Shown one piece after another: positions 46,978 to 56,398 of a DNA stretch of 64,000 nucleotides (position 1 is its first letter; each line of letters opens with the position of its first letter). The position numbers were made by a program, and so were the translations under genes. Below the pieces are notes generated by a model that worked only from the letters and a program-made list of their open reading frames with translations, did not search any database and had not been told where the DNA came from. Origin of the DNA: Thermomicrobiales bacterium (GTDB lineage Bacteria; Chloroflexota; Chloroflexia; Thermomicrobiales; CFX8); the NCBI GenBank assembly GCA_037045155.1, contig JBAOIG010000003.1, positions 1,362,632 to 1,426,631 on the forward strand, in the 5' to 3' direction.

Positions 46978-47714
46978 ATTCCCAATTCCCAATCCCTTAG
47001 GGATCAGGAATTTGGGAATTTGGGAATCCCGCCGTTCGCGTCCGGCAGCATCCCCCGCCTTTTGTCATTCTGAGGCCGCAGCCGAAGAATCTCTCCTGTG
47101 TTGGACTGGCATCGAACGGGTGGGAGATCCTTCACTACGGTTCAGGATGACAAAGGCACGGGGTGGCTGCCGACCCTATCGCTTGTCATTCTGAGCGCGC
47201 ACGCGAAGAATCTCTCCTACGCTGGACTGCATCGAACGGGTGGGAGATCCTTCACTGCGGTTCAGGATGACAGAGGCACGGGGTGGCTGCCGACCCTATC
47301 GCTTGTCATTCTGAGCGCGCACGCGAAGAATCTCTCCTGTGTTGGACTGGCATCGAACGGGTGGGAGATCCTTCACTGCGGTTCAGGATGACAAAGGCAC
47401 GGGGTGGCTGTCGGCGCCAACTGCTTGTGGTAGCAGCGTGCTCAGGGCGATTCCTAATCCCTAAGGGATTGGGAATTTAGGAATCCCGTCGTTACAGACC
47501 GGCAGCCTCCCGGTCTTCTGTCATTCTGAGCGCGCACGCGAAGAATCTCCCCCAGCGTTGGCGGCTGTCCGACGTAGGAGAGATCCCTCGCTGAGGCTCG
47601 GGATGACAAAGGCACGGGGTCGCTACCGGAACCTACTGCTTGTGGTAGCAGCGTGCTCAGGGCGATTCCCAAATTCCTAATTTCCTGACCCCTTAGGGGT
47701 TGGGAATTGGGAAT
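46978..47714. repeat. two joined repeat cassettes: three plus one hairpin units with three palindromes
   Basis: Palindromes at 46978-47027, 47450-47484 and 47665-47714 divide the tract. The first part has three hairpin cores (47064, 47186, 47306), the second one core (47519-47607). Both parts end with ACTGCTTGTGGTAGCAGCGT before the palindrome, as does the cassette at 34984. This shows a fixed right end. No gene is supported in these 737 bases. Confidence 0.92.
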
Positions 47715-47840
47715 CCGGATGGCGCGTCCTCATCCGCCATGCAATGGATCGACGCGGGGGGTGCGCTCTGCGGAGCGCGGACAGGCCTGGTCCTGTCCCT
47801 ACGAACGACGAACCGGTATCCCCCGTCCCCCGTCCCCCCG
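47715..47840. repeat. tail of the roughly 310-bp direct repeat (copy 2), abutting the next gene's start
   Basis: This is a near-copy of 35271-35399, including both hairpins (GCGCTC/GAGCGC at 47763-47778 and GGACAG/CTGTCC at 47779-47798) and the C-rich end. It stops 2 bases before the ATG of the membrane-protein gene, so it forms that gene's whole proximal leader. Confidence 0.88.
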
Positions 47841-47842
47841 TT

Positions 47843-49933
47843 ATGGTTCACTTGCCCGTCGTGAGCGAGCAGACGACTGCCGGTTGGAAACAGATAGCCC
47901 GACATCACTTCCCGGCCATCGCCGTCATCGCGCTGGCCAGCGTCGTGATGACCTGGCCGCTTGTGCTGCACATGAGCGACTCGCTCCTCACCTGGGGCGA
48001 TCCTGTCTTCCAGACCTGGACGATCGGCTGGAACTGGCACGCCCTCACGACCGATCCGTTGCGCATCTTCGACACCAACATTATGTATCCCTGGCGAAAC
48101 ACGCTCGCCTTCGCCGACCACCTCTTCGGCCAGACCGCGCTGGTCCTGCCGGTCATGGCGTTCACCAGCAACGCCGTCCTGGCCGACAACATCTCGGTCC
48201 TGCTGGCCTTCTTCCTGACCGGCCTTGCCATGTATCTGCTGGCCTTCGACATCACCGGCAGCCGCGTCGCCGCGCTCGTCGCCGGCCTCGCCTACGCCTT
48301 CGCGCCCTCCCGCATGGCGCACCTGGAGCACCTGAACGTCCTCTCGGCCCAGTGGCCGCCGCTGGCGCTGCTCTGCCTGCGGCGAATCGTGATCCCACGA
48401 CCCGCCCGCTCGTCCGACGCCGCCCGCCTCGATCCCCAGCCGCGCGGCTGGCGCGCCGTCCGTCCGCGCTGGTACGTCCTGCTCGGCCTCGTCTTCTTCC
48501 TGCAGGGCCAGTTCGGCATCTACTATCTCTACTTCACGATCGTCGTGCTGGTCATCGCGGCCAGCGTCTGGACCTCCGGCGCGATCCGCGACCGCGACGC
48601 GAGCGTCGTCCAGCGGCTGCTGATCGCCGCGGGCGCCTGCGCGATCGCCGGGGCGCTGCTCGTCCCGACGCTGCTGCCCTATCTGCAGCTCAGCGAGGAC
48701 CTGCACCTCGTCCGCGAACGCATTGAGGTGCAGGACTGGAGCGCCATCCCGCGCGATTATCTTGCCGTCTGGGACAACGACCGGCTCTGGAACGGGCTAC
48801 TGGCGAGCAATCACCGCCACATCGAGAAGGATCTGTTCCCGGGGCTGCTGGTTGTCCTGCTGGCGCTGGCCGGCCTCGCCAACCGCCGGGCCGGCCGCGA
48901 CCGCTGGCTGCTGCTGACGCTGACTGTCGTGCCGGTACTGCTCTCGTTCGGGCCGATCCTGCCCATCTCCGGCCATTTCATCCCGATGCCCTACCGCCTC
49001 CTCTACGACTATGTCCCCGGCTTTCAGGCGATGCGCGTCGCAGCACGAATGGGCGTGCTGGCGCTCCTCGGGCTGGCCGGCCTGGCTGCGTGTGGCGTCC
49101 AGCAGGTCGGCTGGCTGGCCAACGCCCACCTCCCGCGCCTGCGCGGCTACCCGGCCCGGCTGCGGGCGATCCCGTGGCTGCCCGGAGCGCTCGTCGGGCT
49201 GGCGCTGGCCGGCGGCGTGCTGCTGGAGGGCGTCACCCGGATCGACCTCCCCGGCCCGCTGCCGGTCCCCGGCCGCGACGCCTCATCCCGACCCGACTAC
49301 GACTGGCTGCGCGACCACCCCGCTCCGACCATCGAGCTGCCGATGGGCGACGGCCCGGTCGCCTCGTCCTGGCCAAACTACTGGTCGCTCGGCCACTGGA
49401 ACCAGGTCGTCAACGGCTACTCCGGCAACATCACCCCGACCTACCTGCTGCTGCGGGACCGGATGAACGAGTTCCCCTCGGCAGACACCATCTGGCTATT
49501 GCAGGGCATTGGCGTTGAGAACGTCGTCGTCCACTCCGACGACTCCACGCTGCGTCCCCGCGTCGACGCCGCATTGCCGACGACCCCCGAGCTCACCCTC
49601 GCCTTCGACGGCCCCGAGGCCATCTTCCGCCTCGCCCCCGACCCATGGATGTGGCGCCTCGCCGACGCGATCCCTGCCGGTCAGACGGTTGATCTGCCGC
49701 ACGTCGACGCTGACCCTCTCGCCTTCGGCCTCCTCCTCGCCATCCTCCAACGCACCGGCCACAACGTCACCGGCAACGGGACGGTCGGCTACTACACCTT
49801 CACGCCGGCCGCCGGCCCGCAGTGCTACGCCATCCTGCCAGCCAGCGACGACCCGGCGGCGTTCGGGTATGGCGGCGCGGAGCGGGTGCGGGAGGATGGT
49901 GGGTGGGTGCTGTGGCGTGGGGCGGGGTGTTGA
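47843..49933 (+). CDS. polytopic membrane protein, GT-C glycosyltransferase-like
   Basis: This protein of about 697 aa has ten or more membrane helices in its first 480 residues. An early loop DSLLTWGDPVFQTWTIGW contains the acidic motif expected after helix 1 of GT-C lipid-linked sugar transferases, with HLFGQTAL and SRMAHLEHLN later. The C-terminal 200 residues are soluble (ELPMGDGPVASSWPNYW). It probably moves a sugar from a polyprenyl carrier to an outside acceptor; this is inferred from fold. No ribosome site is visible because a repeat ends right before the ATG. GTG 47861 is an alternative start. Confidence 0.8.
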   Translation: MVHLPVVSEQTTAGWKQIARHHFPAIAVIALASVVMTWPLVLHMSDSLLTWGDPVFQTWTIGWNWHALTTDPLRIFDTNIMYPWRNTLAFADHLFGQTALVLPVMAFTSNAVLADNISVLLAFFLTGLAMYLLAFDITGSRVAALVAGLAYAFAPSRMAHLEHLNVLSAQWPPLALLCLRRIVIPRPARSSDAARLDPQPRGWRAVRPRWYVLLGLVFFLQGQFGIYYLYFTIVVLVIAASVWTSGAIRDRDASVVQRLLIAAGACAIAGALLVPTLLPYLQLSEDLHLVRERIEVQDWSAIPRDYLAVWDNDRLWNGLLASNHRHIEKDLFPGLLVVLLALAGLANRRAGRDRWLLLTLTVVPVLLSFGPILPISGHFIPMPYRLLYDYVPGFQAMRVAARMGVLALLGLAGLAACGVQQVGWLANAHLPRLRGYPARLRAIPWLPGALVGLALAGGVLLEGVTRIDLPGPLPVPGRDASSRPDYDWLRDHPAPTIELPMGDGPVASSWPNYWSLGHWNQVVNGYSGNITPTYLLLRDRMNEFPSADTIWLLQGIGVENVVVHSDDSTLRPRVDAALPTTPELTLAFDGPEAIFRLAPDPWMWRLADAIPAGQTVDLPHVDADPLAFGLLLAILQRTGHNVTGNGTVGYYTFTPAAGPQCYAILPASDDPAAFGYGGAERVREDGGWVLWRGAGC

Positions 49934-49988
49934 GTGTTGCCAGAAGCAAGAGAGGCCGAACGTAGCATTATGGTTCGCTACAGCAGAC

Positions 49989-52334
49989 TCACCTGTCTGT
50001 CGATACGCTTGACGCCGACGAACCATCACCTCCGCGTCCACAATCGAATCCCAGTTCGGCCGCGGTTGCAAAGCAATTATTCGCATCATCTAAGCGACCA
50101 AGGAGTTCGAAAGCGACTGCCTTATTGCAGAACACTTGAGGCATGTCTGACCTAAGCTCAAGCACCTTATCGAAATAGATGATCGCCTCCTCATAACGGC
50201 CCAGGTTACCGAGCGCGACACCTTTGTTGTATAGCGCCTCGGGATCTGTGCGCAACGCCAGCGCCGCGTCATATGCCGTGATCGCCCCCTCATGACGGCC
50301 CAGGTTACCGAGCGCGGCACCCTTGTTGTTCAGCGCCTCGGGATCTGTGCGCAACGCCAGCGCCGCGTCATATGCCGTGATCGCCTCCTCATGACGGCCC
50401 AGGTTATCGAGCGCGGCACCCTTGTTGTTCAGCGCCTCGGGATACTCCGCTCGCAACGCCAGCGCCGCGTCATATGCCGTGATCGCCTCCTCATAACGGC
50501 CCAGGTTATCGAGCGCGACACCCTTGTTGTTCAGCGCCTCGGGGTACTCCGCTCGCAACGCCAGCGCCGCGTCATATGCCGTGATCGCCTCCTCATGACG
50601 GCCCAGGTTATCGAGCGCGACACCCTTGTTGTTCAGCGCCTCGGGATCTGTGCGCAACGCCAGCGCCGCGTCATATGCCGTGATCGCCTCCTCATGACGG
50701 CCCAGGTTACGGAGCGCGACACCCTTGTTGTTCAGCGCCTCGGGGTACTCCGCTCGCAACGCCAGCGCCGCGTCATATGCCGTGATCGCCTCCTCATAGC
50801 GGCCCAGGTTATCGAGCGCGACACCCTTGTTGTTCAGCGCCTCGGGATCTGTGCGCAACGCCAGCGCCGCGTCATATGCCGTGATCGCCTCCTCATAGCG
50901 GCCCAGGTTATCGAGCGCGGCACCCTTGTTGTATAGCGCCTCGGGGATGTTTGGATCGATTGCAAGCGATTTGTCTAGGCAGTTAACAATACGCAATCGA
51001 TCGTGTTCGGTTTTACTATCTAGTACTGTACTGAGATAGAACAAGCCGGCAGCGTCCGAGTGCGTCGACAGGGAGTCTGCCAACGCGTCGAAATCGCCGC
51101 GCGGACCTCCAGTCCGATGCTCGGCGTAATTGACGACAGGCGGTCGGATATACGCAGGCTCGGGCAGAATTGGATCGCGGTTGGCTGGCTTTCCGATGAA
51201 GCTGGAGTCTGCAAGCTGGTTCAGGCCGTCATCCAGATTCACCGCCTGACCGAAGACATCACAAACGACAGCCGCCACGCGTTTCCTCGTTACCGGCGCA
51301 ATTCCAGCATAATCCAGAAGGGTGATCGCCAGGACGACGGTACGCGGACCAATCGCCAACTGATCAAACCGCCCCGTCATTGCTGACAGCGCGTCTGCCA
51401 TGATGATCGATCCGGGCGTTGGGTACAGTGCCTCTCGTGCAGGGTCCCAGTCGATGTCAGCCGACTCGGCAAGCGTCCGCTTGTCATCGGCGTTCAATGG
51501 TTCGAGGCGCAACTTTAGCGGTATGCGTTCGTAGAGCGTCCGCAAGCCACCCCTGAATCCATCACGGACCCTTCGTTGTTCCGGTCCATCACGACAGGTT
51601 GCGACGACGACATAATCTGCCACGCTTCCGAGTCGATTACAAAACGTGGTCAAGTCAACGGCGGCATCGACGAAGTCTGTCAGGTTATCCAGCATCAGAA
51701 TGACACGGCGGCCCGCCAGAATCTTGAACGCATCCGGCTCCGGTGTGGGCTGGTCGATTATCGGCACGACAACGTGATGATCGGGCAGTCGATGAACGAT
51801 GTCATAGAGTGTCCTCGTCTTACCGTCGGTGGGTTCGCCGAGGAGTACGACACTCTGACGCTCGCCGATCTGGTCCGCAACCTCTTGCTCGTGCCAAGTC
51901 GGACCGAAGCCACCTTCTGCAACAATTGAGCGTGGCACGTATTGATCGACAAAGGGGCGTCGATCAAAAGATCGGTGCTTTCTTGGACACCATGGTTCGA
52001 AATGAAGGTCGCCAGCGGTGAGTTGCGATGCTGGCTTCGCTAACCTGAACTTGGACTCGTGAATGAGTTTCAAATGATTGGCGCGAGCCCATAGGGTCAT
52101 GAGGAGAACAATCAGCGCAGCAAGGATGAGCGCAATGCTGAGAATCCAGGACGATGTACTGAGCGCTCGAAGTTCTGGCCGAGTCCCCTCTCGGAACCAC
52201 TCATAGAGAAAATTGGTCAGCCCGCCAAGAAGCAATACTACGACGACAGCATTCCCGATCGTGCGCAGCAGTGGATAGAGTCGGCCGACGCGGACCGCCA
52301 TCGTCTGGGACTCCTGCATAGAAATACTACTCAC
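49989..52334 (-). CDS. membrane-anchored NTPase with C-terminal TPR array
   Basis: This 781-aa protein has two N-terminal membrane helices (about residues 26-45 and 63-85), then a P-loop NTPase with Walker A LLGEPTDGKT (about 168-177) and Walker B RVILMLDNL. After a winged-helix-like stretch, nine TPR units close the protein (consensus PEALNNKGVALDNLGRYEEA). Seven of the nine are almost identical. The layout resembles STAND-type signalling NTPases used in bacterial conflict or defence, but here fixed to the membrane; that role is inference. GC is visibly lower than in the neighbours, suggesting acquisition. AT-rich stretches precede the ATG. It has no operon partner. Confidence 0.8.
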   Translation of the reverse strand: MSSISMQESQTMAVRVGRLYPLLRTIGNAVVVVLLLGGLTNFLYEWFREGTRPELRALSTSSWILSIALILAALIVLLMTLWARANHLKLIHESKFRLAKPASQLTAGDLHFEPWCPRKHRSFDRRPFVDQYVPRSIVAEGGFGPTWHEQEVADQIGERQSVVLLGEPTDGKTRTLYDIVHRLPDHHVVVPIIDQPTPEPDAFKILAGRRVILMLDNLTDFVDAAVDLTTFCNRLGSVADYVVVATCRDGPEQRRVRDGFRGGLRTLYERIPLKLRLEPLNADDKRTLAESADIDWDPAREALYPTPGSIIMADALSAMTGRFDQLAIGPRTVVLAITLLDYAGIAPVTRKRVAAVVCDVFGQAVNLDDGLNQLADSSFIGKPANRDPILPEPAYIRPPVVNYAEHRTGGPRGDFDALADSLSTHSDAAGLFYLSTVLDSKTEHDRLRIVNCLDKSLAIDPNIPEALYNKGAALDNLGRYEEAITAYDAALALRTDPEALNNKGVALDNLGRYEEAITAYDAALALRAEYPEALNNKGVALRNLGRHEEAITAYDAALALRTDPEALNNKGVALDNLGRHEEAITAYDAALALRAEYPEALNNKGVALDNLGRYEEAITAYDAALALRAEYPEALNNKGAALDNLGRHEEAITAYDAALALRTDPEALNNKGAALGNLGRHEGAITAYDAALALRTDPEALYNKGVALGNLGRYEEAIIYFDKVLELRSDMPQVFCNKAVAFELLGRLDDANNCFATAAELGFDCGRGGDGSSASSVSTDR
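50159..50950 (-). repeat. near-identical DNA repeats coding the TPR array
   Basis: Eight successive 99- or 102-base units code 33- or 34-residue TPRs, the first seven nearly identical even at third codon positions. The shorter units end RTD, the longer ones RAEY. Synonymous identity implies recent duplication or gene conversion, so copy number is likely to vary. Confidence 0.9.
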
Positions 52335-52411
52335 CGCGCGACTGAGGCACGATATGTTTTCGCTATGCTCACCATTCTAGCGCATCGCCACTGAGTACCC
52401 GCCGGATAACG

Positions 52412-52451
52412 AAGGCGATCACCACCTGAAACCAGGTCGAGCGATCGCCTT
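52412..52451. terminator. strong hairpin after the CoxL-like gene
   Basis: AAGGCGATC and GATCGCCTT pair around an inner ACCTG/CAGGT stem. It lies 31 bases beyond the stop of the CoxL-like gene (minus strand) and upstream of the NTPase-TPR gene, and probably ends the former's transcript. T-runs are weak on both sides. Confidence 0.6.
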
Positions 52452-52481
52452 CTGTTACACCAATCTGCCCCGTGTTTACGG

Positions 52482-54815
52482 TTACAACTCGCCCGCCAGC
52501 GCCGCCCACACCTTCGGGGCGGAGAGGGGCATGTCGAGGTGGGTGATGCCGGCCGGGGCCAGCGCGTCGAGGACGGCGTTGACCATCGCCGGGGTCGAGC
52601 CGATCGTCGCCGCCTCGCCGATCCCCTTGGCGCCCATCGGGTTCAGCGGGGTCGTCGTGACGGTGCGGTGCAGATCGAACATCGGGAAGCTGTCGGCGTG
52701 CGGCAGCGCGTACTCCATCATCGTGCTGGTCAGGAGGTTGCCGTCGTCGTCGTAGACGGCCTCCTCGTAGAGTGCCTGGCCGATGCCCTGCGCCAGCCCG
52801 CCGTGGACCTGCCCCTCAACGAGGGTCGGGCTGATGACGTTGCCGCAGTCGTCGACCGACCAGAAGTGCTGGACATTGACCCTTCCGGTCTCCGGGTCGA
52901 TCTCGACCTGTGCAATGTGCGTGCCGAACGGGTAGGTTTCGCCCCGCGTCGAGAAGAAGTCGGTCGTGACCAGGCCGGCCTCGATCCCGGCCGGCAGCTC
53001 GCCGCCGTAGGCCGCCCCGGCGATCTCGTTGAAGGTCAGCGCGCGGTCGGGCGTGCCCTTCACCCGGTAGGTCCCGGTCGCGCGGTCGTACTCGATGTCG
53101 TCCTTATCGACCTCCAGCGAGTGGCCGGCGATCGCCAGCATCTTGTCGCGGATCTTCACCGCAGAGACCATCACCGCCGCGCCGCCGACCGCCAGGCCGC
53201 GGCTGCCCATCGTGCCGTTGCCCTGCGGCGTGTTGCCGGTGTCGCCATGGTGAACGATGATGCGGTCGAAGTCGGCCCCCAGCTCGTCGGCGATCATCTG
53301 GGCGAACGTCGTCTCCTGCCCCTGGCCGTGCGGCGAGATGCCGGTGAAGATGCTGACCGCCCCGCTTGGGTCGACCCGGATGCTGCTGCTCTCCCACGGC
53401 CCGAAGCCGCAGATCTCGACGTAGGACGCCATGCCGATGCCGACCAGCCGGCCCTGCTTGCGGGCCTCCGCCTGCGCTGCCCGCAGCTGCTGGTAGCTGG
53501 AGACCTCCAGCGCCTTGTCGAGCGCCTTCTCGTACTCACCGGTGTCGTAGGTGAAGCCGGCCGGCGTGTCGTAGGGGAACTGATCGGGCTGGATGAAGTT
53601 CAGCCGCCGCAGCTCGGCCGGGTCCTTGCCCATCTTGTGGGCCAGGATATCGACCGCCCGCTCGATGTAGTAGGCCGCCTCCGGCCGGCCAGCGCCGCGA
53701 TATGCGCCGATCGCCGAGGTGTTGGTGTAGATCGCCTGCGCCTTCAGGTCGACGTTCGGGATCGCGTAGCAGCCGACCGACATCATCGTCGTGATCGGCG
53801 GCATGTCCAGGCCAGACGCGTAGGCCCCGGCGTCGCCGGTGACGTCCAGCCGCAGGCCGGTGATCCGCCCGTCGGCGTCGGCAGCCAGCTCGATCTCGGC
53901 CAGCTGGCAGCGCCCGTGGGTCATCGCGGCGAAGTTCTCCGAGCGCGTCTCGGTCCACTTCACCGGCCGGCGCAGCTTGTTGGCAATCGCCGCGGTCGCG
54001 AGATCCTCGCGGTAGACCGGGATCTTGGCCCCGAAGCCGCCGCCGACCTCCGGCGCGATCACCCGCACGCTCGACTCGCTCAGCCCCAGCTGCCTGGCGA
54101 CGTCGCGACGCACCCAGTGAGGCGCCTGGTTGGATGCCCAGACGGTGAGGCCGTTGGTCAGCGGATCCGGCGCGGCGGCGGTGACGCGACCCTCCATCGG
54201 GGTCGGCAGCACTCGCTGCGAGCGGATGCGCTGCTTGATCGTCCAGGCAGCGTCGGCGAACGCCTTGTCGGTGTCGCCTCGCGCGCGGCTGTAGCGGATG
54301 CCAACGTTGTGGGCGATGCTGTCCCAGACCAGCGGCGAACCTCCCCGCTGGGCCGCTTCGATGTCGACGACGGCCCGCAGCTCCTCGTAGTCGATCTCGA
54401 CGAGCTCGGCTGCGTCGGTCGCCTGCGCGACGCTCTCCGCGACGACGGCGACAATCGGCTCGCCCGCCCAGCGCGCCTTGCCACGAGCCAGCGGCCAGGT
54501 TGTCGGGACCGGGATCGGAGCATCGGCGTCCGGCTCCTCCTCCATCGGCGCGCCCTCGCCGCCGGCGCCGCCCGGCATCGGGCCGCAGAACTCGGCGAGC
54601 TGTTCGCTGGTGTAGACGGCAACGACGCCGGGCGCGACTGCCGCGGCCGACGTGTCGATCCCCTTGATCAGTGCGTGGGCATAGGGTGACCGGACGAAGA
54701 CAACGTGCAACATACCGGACATCTGCAGATCGTCGACATACATCGACGACCCGGTGATAAGTCGAGGATCTTCCTTGCGGCGCACCCGAGCGCCGATCAT
54801 TGCGCTTCGAACCAT
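52482..54815 (-). CDS. xanthine dehydrogenase-family molybdoprotein large subunit (form II CoxL-like)
   Basis: This 777-aa molybdenum hydroxylase large chain shows RRKEDPRLITGSSMYVDDL at the N-terminus, PEVGGGFGAKIPVYREDL, and the active-site loop GAYRGAGRPEAAY. That AYRGAGR form marks CoxL form II and related aldehyde or xanthine oxidoreductases, not true form I CO dehydrogenase (AYxCSFR). It also has GISPHGQGQETT and the catalytic Glu in GIGEAATIGS. The medium (FAD) and small (2Fe-2S) subunits are not adjacent, so partners must be encoded elsewhere. The start at 54815 is preferred over 54872 because AAGGAG lies about 10 bases ahead and the family N-terminus begins there. Substrate unknown. 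Confidence 0.9.
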   Translation of the reverse strand: MVRSAMIGARVRRKEDPRLITGSSMYVDDLQMSGMLHVVFVRSPYAHALIKGIDTSAAAVAPGVVAVYTSEQLAEFCGPMPGGAGGEGAPMEEEPDADAPIPVPTTWPLARGKARWAGEPIVAVVAESVAQATDAAELVEIDYEELRAVVDIEAAQRGGSPLVWDSIAHNVGIRYSRARGDTDKAFADAAWTIKQRIRSQRVLPTPMEGRVTAAAPDPLTNGLTVWASNQAPHWVRRDVARQLGLSESSVRVIAPEVGGGFGAKIPVYREDLATAAIANKLRRPVKWTETRSENFAAMTHGRCQLAEIELAADADGRITGLRLDVTGDAGAYASGLDMPPITTMMSVGCYAIPNVDLKAQAIYTNTSAIGAYRGAGRPEAAYYIERAVDILAHKMGKDPAELRRLNFIQPDQFPYDTPAGFTYDTGEYEKALDKALEVSSYQQLRAAQAEARKQGRLVGIGMASYVEICGFGPWESSSIRVDPSGAVSIFTGISPHGQGQETTFAQMIADELGADFDRIIVHHGDTGNTPQGNGTMGSRGLAVGGAAVMVSAVKIRDKMLAIAGHSLEVDKDDIEYDRATGTYRVKGTPDRALTFNEIAGAAYGGELPAGIEAGLVTTDFFSTRGETYPFGTHIAQVEIDPETGRVNVQHFWSVDDCGNVISPTLVEGQVHGGLAQGIGQALYEEAVYDDDGNLLTSTMMEYALPHADSFPMFDLHRTVTTTPLNPMGAKGIGEAATIGSTPAMVNAVLDALAPAGITHLDMPLSAPKVWAALAGEL

Positions 54816-54954
54816 CGGTCGCTGATCTCCTTCCAGTCCTGAGGGTGTAGTACCGTATCGGCCGCGGCGCACGCGCCCGCCGACCGGACGACACGTCCTG
54901 CGCGCATACGACGCAGAGTACCAGCACTGAGCGGTTTATGGGAGTGGTGAGAGC

Positions 54955-56277
54955 ATGACGAGCACTGCAGAGACGATTGGCACGGCTGTCGAAGCACTGA
55001 TGTCCGCCGAGGCTGTCCCGGGGGCAGCGGTCGCCGTCGTCGCCGATGGCGAGGTGATCTTTGAACGGGGCTACGGGCTGGCCGACCTCAGCTCGGGACG
55101 CCCGGTCACGCCGGACACGGTCTTCGGCATCGGCTCGCTGGGCAAGTCGCTGACGGCGGTGGCGATCATGCAGCTCGTCGCGGACGGACGGCTGGCGCTG
55201 GACACGCCGGCCATTGCGCTGCTGCCGGAGCTACGCCTGCCCGAACCGTTCCCAACCTCGGCTATCACCGTCGAGCACCTGCTCAGCCATGCCTCCGGGC
55301 TACCGGTCCTGCCGGTGCTCGAGATGTCGCTCGGCTGGCTGGAGGGCAGCGGGCCGATGGACAGCTACGACGACCTGTTCCGCTATCTGGCGACGATGCC
55401 GGAGCGGCCGGCCGGCCGGCCGGGCGAGCGCTTCTCGTATTCCAACGACGCCTATGCGCTGCTCGGGGAGATCGTCGAGCGACTGTCGGATGTCAGCTAC
55501 GCCGACTACCTGCATACACACCTCTTCCAGCCGCTCGGGATGACCCGCTCGACGCTGGCCGATCCGGCCAGGCTTGGCTGGGACGATGTCACCAGCCTCT
55601 ACGACTACGAGGATGGCCAGCCCGCGTTCCGGCCAGACTGGCCGGCCAGTGCGCTCGTCGCCCCGGCCGGGCTGCACAGATCGACGGCGCGCGACATGGC
55701 TCGCTATCTGATGGCGCAGATGCGTGAGATGCCCGGCCTGACCAACATGCAGCGTCGTGAGATGCACAGGCCACGTATCTGGCGCGACGCGGAGACTGGC
55801 TATGCGCTGGGCTGGGGCGTGGCGCCTGACTTCCGCGGGGAGCCCGTGCTGGCCCACTCCGGCGGGATCACCGGCGTCTCGTCCCACGCGATCCTGCTGC
55901 CAGAGCTCGATGCCGGCGTCATCGCGCTGTTGAACGTCTCCGGCGGCCCGGCCCGCGAGATCGCAGAGGTGGTCGTAACCGAGGCGCTCCAGCTGCCAGC
56001 CGCGCGGGAGCTACCCGTCTACAACCCACCAGCGGCGGATCTGGACCGCGTGGTTGGCCGCTACCGGTACGGACGCGACACCGTCGCGGTCGAACGCGAT
56101 GCGGAGGGGCTGACGATGACACTCGGCGAGCGGCCGGCGGTGCGGCTCACTCCGGCGCGGCGGGACGAGTTCCGGGCAACGCTCGACCGGCGGATCGTGC
56201 CGATCGTCTTCCCTGCCGGGGATTCGCCGGCCTCGCTGATATCCGTCATGGCCCGCGTCTGCTGGCGCGAGGAGTAA
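54955..56277 (+). CDS. serine hydrolase of the beta-lactamase (class C/PBP4*) family
   Basis: This 440-aa protein has the beta-lactamase fold: SxxK in IGSLGKSLTAV (Ser near residue 61), YxN in RFSYSNDAYALLGE, and the third motif as HSGGITG. A C-terminal beta-rich domain of about 90 residues (VVGRYRYGRDTVAVERD) resembles DUF3471. No signal peptide, so probably cytoplasmic. Such enzymes act as esterases, peptidases or amidases; beta-lactam resistance is not implied. Divergent from the CoxL-like gene. Confidence 0.9.
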   Translation: MTSTAETIGTAVEALMSAEAVPGAAVAVVADGEVIFERGYGLADLSSGRPVTPDTVFGIGSLGKSLTAVAIMQLVADGRLALDTPAIALLPELRLPEPFPTSAITVEHLLSHASGLPVLPVLEMSLGWLEGSGPMDSYDDLFRYLATMPERPAGRPGERFSYSNDAYALLGEIVERLSDVSYADYLHTHLFQPLGMTRSTLADPARLGWDDVTSLYDYEDGQPAFRPDWPASALVAPAGLHRSTARDMARYLMAQMREMPGLTNMQRREMHRPRIWRDAETGYALGWGVAPDFRGEPVLAHSGGITGVSSHAILLPELDAGVIALLNVSGGPAREIAEVVVTEALQLPAARELPVYNPPAADLDRVVGRYRYGRDTVAVERDAEGLTMTLGERPAVRLTPARRDEFRATLDRRIVPIVFPAGDSPASLISVMARVCWREE

Positions 56278-56398
56278 GCGCGGAGTCCCCTCAATTTGCC
56301 ATACTGTGTCAGGCGACTCGGCGTCGCCGATTGCGGCCGCCTGGCTCAGGGCGTCGGAAGGATCGCGAGCGCCTGTGCGCTCGCAGACGGGGGATACG

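Noticed and set aside
50292..50936. 214-codon frame antisense to the TPR array
   Set aside because: Produced by the TPR DNA repeats read backwards. The sense frame has membrane, NTPase and TPR features.
52539..54689. 716-codon frame antisense to the CoxL-like gene
   Set aside because: Shadow of a high-GC gene. Translation is Arg/Asp/Val-rich without domains, while the minus strand has all family motifs.
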